IMG/VR virus record: IMGVR_UViG_3300033144_003929
Span: 1 to 24,392 of that record
Length of the DNA: 24,392 nt
Strand: one strand, 5' to 3'
Origin: a virus
The position numbers and the translations under genes are program-made. Numbering within the stretch: the stretch's first letter is position 1; the number at the start of each line of letters is the position of its first letter. Of this stretch, positions 1 to 5,929 are shown piece after piece. The notes beneath the pieces were generated by a model. The model did not search any database. It was given only the letters and a program-made list of their open reading frames with translations, and had not been told where the DNA came from.

Positions 1-24
1 CCAATTGTGCATGAAGGACAGTAA
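1..24 (+). CDS. 3' end of an upstream gene (partial)
   Basis: The first frame reads seven codons (PIVHEGQ) and then TAA at 22-24. The next gene starts with GTG directly after this stop, which is the close packing seen throughout the window. Too little is visible to assign any function, and the call rests only on the open frame and spacing. Confidence 0.3.
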   Translation, partial: PIVHEGQ

Positions 25-840
25 GTGATAATTGAAACTCCAGCACTCTGGCTTCCGTCTTACACCCAGGGCTTTGCTCGCTCTGCGGCCGAGGCTGCGA
101 ATCCGGGGTTGTGGACGGGATTGGTTGGATTGTGGGTACCGAGTCTTGGTCCTACTGGTCTGACGCTGTTCGATCAAAGTGGCTATCGCGATGACGGCAC
201 GCTGACGAACATGGAGCCGGCGACGGATTGGGCAATTAGCTCGATGGGATCTGTCTTGGAGTTGGATGGAGCGAATGAGTACGTGAGCGTGCCGAGTGCG
301 TTGTCTCAGTGGTCGGGACAGGTTCACACGGTCAGTGCGTGGGTCCGTTGCGATGCCTACGACGCGAACGGTTTTGTGTTTTTTGGTACGAACACCGGCG
401 ACAATGTATATTGGCAAGTACAAAACGATACCAGCGTTTGGATTGCTGCACAACCTTTGGTTGTACCTGAAACACATTTCGCTGATGGTAAATGGCACCT
501 CTTGTCGTGGGTATCGAAGGGTGCTTCTGGAATAGAGTTTTTTCGTGATGGTACTTTGTTGGCATCTAGTGGGGATGTATCAACGAGTGTCCCTTCTGGC
601 AGTAAAAACTTTGCGATTGGTGATTGGATTGGTAATTTGGCAGCAACCTGGACGCTGAATGGTGCAGTAGGTCCGCTCGCTGTGCATAACAGGATTCTAA
701 CAACCGATGAAATCCAACCCCTCTACCGCGACCCTCACGCCATCGTCCGGCCGATGCAGTATATACCATTAGTGCCATCAGGTGCTCCTGCAGGTATTGA
801 TGGAGACATTATACAAATTGTACCACAATGGGTAGCTTAG
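25..840 (+). CDS. LamG/concanavalin A-like lectin-fold phage protein
   Basis: A 271-residue protein with the pattern of LamG-type jelly-roll domains: an opening GLVGLWVPS strand, FDQSGYRDDGTLTN near residues 49-62, HTVSAWVR near 101, GKWHLLSWVSK near 155 and a closing strand followed by ILTTDEIQPLYRDP near 226. Such domains commonly bind glycans or serve as virion adhesins. It has no signal peptide. The GTG start at 25 is supported by a GAAGGA motif at 13-18. G+C is markedly higher in the first 350 bases (about 67% in 61-120) than later in the gene (about 45% in 361-420), suggesting a recombinant or recently acquired gene. An exposed capsid or tail-fibre role is inferred from neighbours; the ligand is unknown. 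Confidence 0.75.
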   Translation: MIIETPALWLPSYTQGFARSAAEAANPGLWTGLVGLWVPSLGPTGLTLFDQSGYRDDGTLTNMEPATDWAISSMGSVLELDGANEYVSVPSALSQWSGQVHTVSAWVRCDAYDANGFVFFGTNTGDNVYWQVQNDTSVWIAAQPLVVPETHFADGKWHLLSWVSKGASGIEFFRDGTLLASSGDVSTSVPSGSKNFAIGDWIGNLAATWTLNGAVGPLAVHNRILTTDEIQPLYRDPHAIVRPMQYIPLVPSGAPAGIDGDIIQIVPQWVA

Positions 841-1676
841 TGAAGAGTAAAAACAGAATCTGGTGGATTGCAAGTTATCCTAAGTCAGGTTCAACATGGA
901 TGAGGATGTTTATCAATTCATATGTAACAGGATTTCCAATCAATTTAGTTTCAGCGTGGCAGTATGTTACTGGTGATTTACAACCACAGATGTATCAGGT
1001 TACATCAGTGCAGCCTGTTACAGAATTAGAAGATCCCGATCCAATTTACTATCGACCAGCGGTTTTAATGAACCATCTTTATATGTCCGCATCGCAGGAT
1101 CTTACGCTCAAAACACATCATGCAAAGCTTGAAGTTGATGGAATACCGTTAATACCACCGAAGTTATCCAAAGGTGCATTGTATATTATTCGAGATCCTC
1201 GTGATGTTGTGAGTAGCTTTGCAGATCACATGGGACAAAGTATTGATGAAACTGTAGATGCTTTGTCAAGAAATGATCAGATTATACATAAGAAAAATTG
1301 TAATCTGTATCATTTTTTAGCTAGCTGGTCAACTCATGTAGATTCATGGACAGTACATAATAAGGACATTCCAACTCAAGTTGTTAGATACGAGGACTTA
1401 CTTACTGATCCAGAAAAGTATTTTACATTATCAATGAAAGCGTTAGGTCTTGATCCTTCAGATAAAGCAAGATTTAAGTTTGCACTTGAACAATCACAGT
1501 TTTCTAACCTAAAAAAACTTGAAGAAGATAACGGCTTTCGTGAAAAGGGAAAAGGTGAAAAGTTCTTTAGGAACGGAAAGTCTGGGGAGTGGCGAAATAC
1601 ACTAACAATGGAACAGGCAAAAAAGATTACTGATAACCACAGTTACGCTATGGAGCGCTGGAATTATTCTGTTTAG
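828..1676 (+). CDS. Sulfotransferase domain protein (PAPS-dependent)
   Basis: A 282-residue single-domain sulfotransferase. It would transfer sulfate from PAPS to a hydroxyl or amine acceptor. All diagnostic motifs of the cytosolic-type (Sulfotransfer_1) fold are visible: the 5'-phosphosulfate loop PKSGSTW (18-24), the KTH motif with the catalytic-type histidine (95-97), the 3'-phosphate loop IIRDPRDVVSSF (120-131) including the Arg/Ser pair R122 and S130, and the C-terminal RNGKSGEWRN (248-257), matching the family RKGxxGDWKN motif. No transmembrane segment or signal peptide is seen, so it should act in the cytoplasm or in the virion. The ATG at 828 overlaps the LamG gene by 13 bases; a GTG at 840 is an alternative start. 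It lies between adhesin and virion-type genes, so modification of a glycan, lipid or virion protein is inferred. The acceptor is unknown. Confidence 0.9.
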   Translation: MGSLVKSKNRIWWIASYPKSGSTWMRMFINSYVTGFPINLVSAWQYVTGDLQPQMYQVTSVQPVTELEDPDPIYYRPAVLMNHLYMSASQDLTLKTHHAKLEVDGIPLIPPKLSKGALYIIRDPRDVVSSFADHMGQSIDETVDALSRNDQIIHKKNCNLYHFLASWSTHVDSWTVHNKDIPTQVVRYEDLLTDPEKYFTLSMKALGLDPSDKARFKFALEQSQFSNLKKLEEDNGFREKGKGEKFFRNGKSGEWRNTLTMEQAKKITDNHSYAMERWNYSV

Positions 1677-1685
1677 GAGGCCAAA

Positions 1686-2135
1686 ATGGCTGTAAACACA
1701 AACATTACAATTGCGATGGCTATTGCTGCACTTGATGTTATAGTTGATAAACTTGATGTTGGTACAGCAGCGAATGCAAGGTTAAGAATCTACAGTGGTG
1801 CTCAACCTGATAGCCCTGATGATGCTGTTGGTACAGGTACATTGTTAGCCGAGATTGACCTTGGTACTGCAGCCATTTTTGGTGCTGCTGCAACTGGAAC
1901 AGGTGGTTCAGCAAACACAGCAGTCGCTACTGCAGCAAACTTACCCAAAACTCAAACAAGTGCAACTGCATCAGGTACTGCTGCTTGGTTTAGGGCTGTA
2001 GATAAGGATGCTGGTTCAGTGATTGACGGATCTGTAGGTGCAGCAGATGCTGACTTAATTCTGAACAATACGTCGATTGCTTCTGGTCAGGAAGTGTCGA
2101 TTAGCTCTTGGATAGTTAAGCTTCCTAAGGAATAA
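1686..2135 (+). CDS. Putative virion structural protein
   Basis: A 149-residue Ala/Thr/Gly-rich, beta-prone protein. The layout (LRIYSGAQPDSPDDAVGTGTL near residue 33, then AAWFRAVDKD near 99, VIDGSVG, LILNNTSIASGQ and a final VKLP) matches a small virion-associated protein often seen among phage structural genes. That assignment is from recalled family patterns and has no enzymatic motif behind it. AGGAGG at 1676-1681 directly after the sulfotransferase stop gives a strong ribosome-binding site. It probably belongs to the same transcript as its neighbours. Its exact position in the particle cannot be told. Confidence 0.6.
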   Translation: MAVNTNITIAMAIAALDVIVDKLDVGTAANARLRIYSGAQPDSPDDAVGTGTLLAEIDLGTAAIFGAAATGTGGSANTAVATAANLPKTQTSATASGTAAWFRAVDKDAGSVIDGSVGAADADLILNNTSIASGQEVSISSWIVKLPKE

Positions 2136-2137
2136 AA

Positions 2138-2830
2138 GTGGCTAATCATCCTATTGGTTGTGAAGCTGTTGGTGAAGTGCAAGTAGCTGGTGCTGCTGTG
2201 CAAACGCTACCTGTATTGGCTCAGGTTATTGCAGGTAATGTTGGTGCTATTGGTGTTGTAGTTCAAACGCTGCCTGCTCTTTTGCAAGTGGCTGCTGGCA
2301 ATGTTAGTAGTGTTGCTACTGTCGCACAGACGATCCCTACTCTTAATCAAGTATCAGCTGGAAATGTTGCCAGTGTATCGGTAATAGTTCAAACTATTCC
2401 ATCACTGCTACAAGTTGCATCTGGAAACATTGGCAGTGCAGCAGTTATATCTCAAACTATACTACCTCTAGCACAGTCTGTTGCTGGAGGTGTTGGTAGT
2501 ATATTAGTTATATCTCAAACACTGCCAGTTCTTGAACAGGCTGCAGTTGGTAATGTTGGTGCTGGTATTGCAAATATCAGTCAAACACTACCATTACTTG
2601 CACAATCATGTGCTGGTAATGTTAGTATCTTAGCAGATGTTATTCAGACAGTACTTCAGTTTCAACAAAGTGTAACTGGTATTAATGGCGTTGGTTTAGT
2701 AGGAACATTATCGCAAACGATGCCATCGTTTAGTCAAATAGCTTTTGGTGGTGGAATAAATGAAGACACTGCCAGTGTATTCTACACACCACGATTAAAT
2801 CGTCCTCACTACCAGCCGAAGAAAGTATAA
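2138..2830 (+). CDS. QTLP tandem-repeat protein, putative virion fibre or decoration
   Basis: A 230-residue protein consisting almost wholly of about nine tandem units of 21-23 residues with the consensus (V/I)xQT(L/I)PxLxQxxxGNVGxxxx. The QT dipeptides sit at residues 22, 43, 64, 85, 106, 127, 149, 170 and 193. The last two units are more divergent, and a non-repeat tail (EDTASVFYTPRLNRPHYQPKKV in part) follows. Regular hydrophobic spacing with Gly/Asn turns suggests an elongated beta-repeat structure. Similar QTLP-type repeats occur in other phage proteins of unknown function (recalled, not searched). It starts with GTG at 2138, two bases after the preceding stop, and its stop overlaps the next ATG (TAATG). 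The repeat encoding DNA has diverged, so the array is old at the base level. Confidence 0.65.
   Translation: MANHPIGCEAVGEVQVAGAAVQTLPVLAQVIAGNVGAIGVVVQTLPALLQVAAGNVSSVATVAQTIPTLNQVSAGNVASVSVIVQTIPSLLQVASGNIGSAAVISQTILPLAQSVAGGVGSILVISQTLPVLEQAAVGNVGAGIANISQTLPLLAQSCAGNVSILADVIQTVLQFQQSVTGINGVGLVGTLSQTMPSFSQIAFGGGINEDTASVFYTPRLNRPHYQPKKV
2201..2776 (+). repeat. Protein-level tandem repeat array (about 21 codons per unit)
   Basis: Nine in-frame units each begin with a Gln-Thr pair and carry a Gly-Asn-Val turn about 11 residues later. Unit length is 21 codons for most, 22 for the sixth and 23 for the eighth. Codon choice differs between units, so the repeat is conserved as protein and not as DNA. 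Confidence 0.75.
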
Positions 2831-4143
2831 TGGCTGCTATTGATGAAAGAATACGAGCTGCTGTTACGGAGAGAATTGAAGCTTCTCCGACAGGAGATTT
2901 TCTGTCCGTTTGGACTAACTTCAATCCGCACAGATATATAGCTCCAGGAACTCCTCCTAACGATGGGTTATGGAATGAGCCGGGAGGTGGATTTACACGA
3001 AATACTAACTGCTGGGCTAAAGACCTTGATTGGTCCGGTGTTGGATCGTATAGGCAAGATGGACAGGGTGGACGATGGGGATGTTGTGCTGCTGTTAGTC
3101 CACGTCATGTAATTACAGCTGCTCATGCTGGCGCTCCCAGTAGTAATGAAATTAATTTTATTCTTCACGATAACAGCGTATATACAGCAACGATTGTAGG
3201 TACTGAGGATCTTCCTGGCGTATGGCCTATGGATATTCGTGTTTGGTATTTAGATGAGGATTTACCGAATACAATTAGATGGTATAATGTATTGCCATTA
3301 GACTGGGATAACCTACTCGCATATAATTCAGATGATTTAGGTTTAGTTCCAGAACCAAGCACTACAAACAGCTTAACTGCAAAAGCGTTAATTTATACAA
3401 ATCAAGATAGAGAGGCTCATGCTGCCATTGTACTAAATCATTTGCCGTTTCCAAAGGTACTATCAGCAACCAATTGCACAGGACAAACTCCAGATTGGGC
3501 TCCGTATTACGAATCACCTGTTGCCGGTGACAGTAGTTCACCAATGTTCTTAGTTGTAGATGGTAGAATGTTTTTAATGGGATCAGTAATGTCATCGTTT
3601 ATTTTAGCAACAAAGATAAATGATCCTGATGAAATTACAGCAATTAACACTGCAATGGCTACTCTCGATGCAGCAGGCGATAATACAGGCTACACATCCC
3701 TCACTCATGGTGATTTAGCTGTAGGTGATGTAACTTCATGTTTTTTCTTTTATCCTAGAAAGAACATTCCACATTTTATAGCAAAGGGAAGTAATATGAG
3801 TGAGATTATATCACCTGAGGAGCCTACAATTGTTGTAGGGGAAGTATCAAACTTTGCTGTATCGTTTGATGATGTGTTAGATAAAGGGGAGTTAATTACA
3901 GGAACCCCTGTAGTTACAGAGGTAACAAGTAGCGATTTAACATTTACAGATCAGCGAAGTAATTCATCTGCATTTACGATGGATGAGCATAGGTATGAAA
4001 CTGGTAAAGTAGCATTGTTTAAGGTATATGGACAAATAGTTGCTAACACTCCCTATACACTTAAAGTACAAATAACAACAGATGCAACTCCTGCTCAAAC
4101 TAAAATACGTGGAGTTACATTTTCTGTGGAGGACATAACATAA
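2830..4143 (+). CDS. Trypsin-fold serine protease with C-terminal Ig-like domain
   Basis: A 437-residue protein. The N-terminal two thirds has the chymotrypsin/trypsin (S1-like) signature: VITAAHAG with candidate catalytic His99, MDIRVWYL with candidate Asp135, and GDSSSP (233-238) with candidate nucleophile Ser235, then a strand pair (FLVVDGRMFLMGSV) as expected after the active serine. The usual GDSGGP is changed to GDSSSP. Residues about 335-437 form a separate beta-rich domain (SFDDVLDKGELITGTPVVTE, then YTLKVQITTD) resembling Ig-like domains of phage fibre-adaptor proteins. There is no secretion signal, so display on the virion or intracellular processing are both possible. The ATG overlaps the preceding stop by one base. 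The substrate is unknown. Confidence 0.75.
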   Translation: MAAIDERIRAAVTERIEASPTGDFLSVWTNFNPHRYIAPGTPPNDGLWNEPGGGFTRNTNCWAKDLDWSGVGSYRQDGQGGRWGCCAAVSPRHVITAAHAGAPSSNEINFILHDNSVYTATIVGTEDLPGVWPMDIRVWYLDEDLPNTIRWYNVLPLDWDNLLAYNSDDLGLVPEPSTTNSLTAKALIYTNQDREAHAAIVLNHLPFPKVLSATNCTGQTPDWAPYYESPVAGDSSSPMFLVVDGRMFLMGSVMSSFILATKINDPDEITAINTAMATLDAAGDNTGYTSLTHGDLAVGDVTSCFFFYPRKNIPHFIAKGSNMSEIISPEEPTIVVGEVSNFAVSFDDVLDKGELITGTPVVTEVTSSDLTFTDQRSNSSAFTMDEHRYETGKVALFKVYGQIVANTPYTLKVQITTDATPAQTKIRGVTFSVEDIT

Positions 4144-4274
4144 TGGCTAAAGGTATAGTATGGTCTGTTCTTTTATGTTGTAACTGTAAAACTGGATGGT
4201 TTACAGTAATTAACAATGTATCGTATTGCATTTGTTGTGGAGTCAAATTTGAGGGAGTAGAAACTAATGGCTGA
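4143..4274 (+). CDS. Small zinc-ribbon protein (43 aa)
   Basis: A 43-residue ORF with two CxxC knuckles (C12-x2-C15 and C29-x2-C32) separated by 13 residues, the classic spacing of a zinc ribbon. Its ATG overlaps the protease stop (TAATG) and its TGA overlaps the start region of the next gene, the translational coupling seen throughout this operon. The function is unknown. The coupling and paired cysteines make it likely to be real despite its size. Confidence 0.6.
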   Translation: MAKGIVWSVLLCCNCKTGWFTVINNVSYCICCGVKFEGVETNG

Positions 4275-4473
4275 TCCAGTTGCTTCTGAAGTAGTCTCCA
4301 CATTAAAAGCCGCAATGGCTGCTTCTCCAGGCGTGAATGAACTACTCATCGACGGGATTAGAGTAGTTATAAACCAAGATTCACTAGAATACTGGGAAAG
4401 GCGAGCTGCAGCTGAAGAATCACCTACAACTCGTCCAGTAGCAGCTACAGTCAAATTAAATCACGGTGATTAG
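4267..4473 (+). CDS. gpW-like head-tail joining protein
   Basis: A 68-residue protein directly upstream of the portal gene, the position of lambda W. The pattern of an N-terminal helix, a short beta hairpin (VNELLIDGIRVVINQDS, residues 23-39) and a helix (LEYWERRAAAEE) fits the gpW/gp68 family, which plugs the portal and prepares the head for tail attachment. Normal family length is about 65-75 residues. It overlaps the upstream zinc-ribbon gene by 8 bases. The assignment rests on size, predicted topology and synteny; sequence identity to W is not obvious by eye. Confidence 0.65.
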   Translation: MADPVASEVVSTLKAAMAASPGVNELLIDGIRVVINQDSLEYWERRAAAEESPTTRPVAATVKLNHGD

Positions 4474-4474
4474 T

Positions 4475-5929
4475 ATGTTAGGGTTAGAAAAACTAAAACG
4501 ATTAGTATTTGGCTACGACGCCACTGTTTCCACTACTCGTCGCAGGTCACCTAAAAGTGATGTTAAGTCAGAGGACGATCATCTTAATGCTTCGGAGCGT
4601 AGGAAACTTATATCGACTACTCGTGATCTTAGGCGTAATTTTGCACTTACAGCGTGGATGATTAGAAAGCACCTGGATTTTGTAGCTACTCATACTTTTC
4701 AATCAGTAAATAGAATTAAAGAACTCGATAATCAAATTGAAAATTTAATGAAATGGTGGGGACAAAAGCGAAACTTTGATATATCAAAAAAGCACAGTCT
4801 ACGACGATTTACTCGTCTTGCAGAGGCAGGTCGAACAGTAGATGGTGACTTTTTCATTTGGAAGTCAAGACGAGGATATGTTTCTGGTATTGAGAGTGAT
4901 CGTATTGCAAATGCTAGTGGCACTGGTTTATCTGCTAATGAGTTTAGAAAGTACAACAGAGGAATTAGAAAAAGTGCTTCAGGAGAACACATTTCCTATA
5001 TGCTAAATGATAGAATCCATGGTGGTGGATCGTTGAAGTTTAGTAAAATACTATCAGCTCGTGACACAATACAATTTGCATACTGGGATAGAATAGATCA
5101 GGATCGTGGTATCAGCCCAATGGCTTCTGGTATCAATTCCAGTCAAGATGTCAATGAGTCAATCATTTATGCTTTGGCGAGAGCTAAAGTAGCTCAACTA
5201 TTTGCCTTTGCAATGAAGAGACAGTCTGCTGATTCAGCTGGAGAAGTAGAAGGTGGAACTGATGCTGATGATAACGAGGATAAAAGTGCATTTACAATTG
5301 ACTTTGGTAAGGGTCCAGTAATTCTTGATCTTGGACCAGATGATGAGGCGAAGTTTTTAGAGACTAACCTCCATCTTGAGGACTTCAAGACGTTCTTGAT
5401 AGCCGTAATTTCATTGGCTCTCAAGTCACTTGACATTCCATATTCTTTTTATGATGAGTCATTTACCAACTATTCCGGAGCCCGGCAAGCGCTATTGTTA
5501 TACTTCCAATCGGCAGCAGAAAAACAGAAGGATGTTCAAGAACTCCTTGACGAGTTGACATATTGGCGGTTGACCTTGTGGGTAATTGACGGTATAATTA
5601 CACTGCCACCCGGTATGACCGTCGCCGACCTTATATGGGAGTGGCGACCTACTGGTATCCCGTGGATTGATCCGCTGAAAGAAGTTAAGGGAGATAATGA
5701 AGCGGTTGAGGGAGTACTTACTTCCAGACAACGTATTGCAAGACGGTCGGGTAACGACTTCTGGGAAATACTGGCAGAGAGAGCGGAGGAAGATAAAGCT
5801 ATTGCAAAGGATCTTCCTAGCCAAAAGAAAGAATTAGATGCCGATGCTTTAATTCAAGCTATTGCAGTTAAAGCAGCTGAAATAATAGATAATCAAAAAG
5901 AATCCGAAGAGGATGATAATAATGAATAA
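4475..5929 (+). CDS. Portal protein (lambda gpB-like)
   Basis: About 484 residues. Features of lambda-family portals (Phage_portal_2) are visible: early STTRDLRRNFALTAWMIRKHLDFV with the conserved Arg-Asn segment, WGQKRNFDISKKHSLRRFTRL, RTVDGDFFIWKSRRG, IQFAYWDRIDQDRGISPMA, LARAKVAQLFAFAMKR, and late SLDIPYSFYDESFTNYSGAR, where the Tyr-Ser-Gly-Ala-Arg motif is typical of the family. The portal forms the dodecameric DNA channel at the capsid vertex. I prefer ATG 4475 because GGTGA at 4465-4469 is well spaced; an in-frame GTG at 4466 is possible. The 3' end overlaps the next gene by 8 bases. An acidic insert (residues about 252-275) is not common to the family. Confidence 0.88.
   Translation: MLGLEKLKRLVFGYDATVSTTRRRSPKSDVKSEDDHLNASERRKLISTTRDLRRNFALTAWMIRKHLDFVATHTFQSVNRIKELDNQIENLMKWWGQKRNFDISKKHSLRRFTRLAEAGRTVDGDFFIWKSRRGYVSGIESDRIANASGTGLSANEFRKYNRGIRKSASGEHISYMLNDRIHGGGSLKFSKILSARDTIQFAYWDRIDQDRGISPMASGINSSQDVNESIIYALARAKVAQLFAFAMKRQSADSAGEVEGGTDADDNEDKSAFTIDFGKGPVILDLGPDDEAKFLETNLHLEDFKTFLIAVISLALKSLDIPYSFYDESFTNYSGARQALLLYFQSAAEKQKDVQELLDELTYWRLTLWVIDGIITLPPGMTVADLIWEWRPTGIPWIDPLKEVKGDNEAVEGVLTSRQRIARRSGNDFWEILAERAEEDKAIAKDLPSQKKELDADALIQAIAVKAAEIIDNQKESEEDDNNE

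Noticed and set aside
11-28. Tiny ORF from ATG 11
   Set aside because: Only five codons; the GAAGGA there serves as ribosome-binding site for the GTG at 25.
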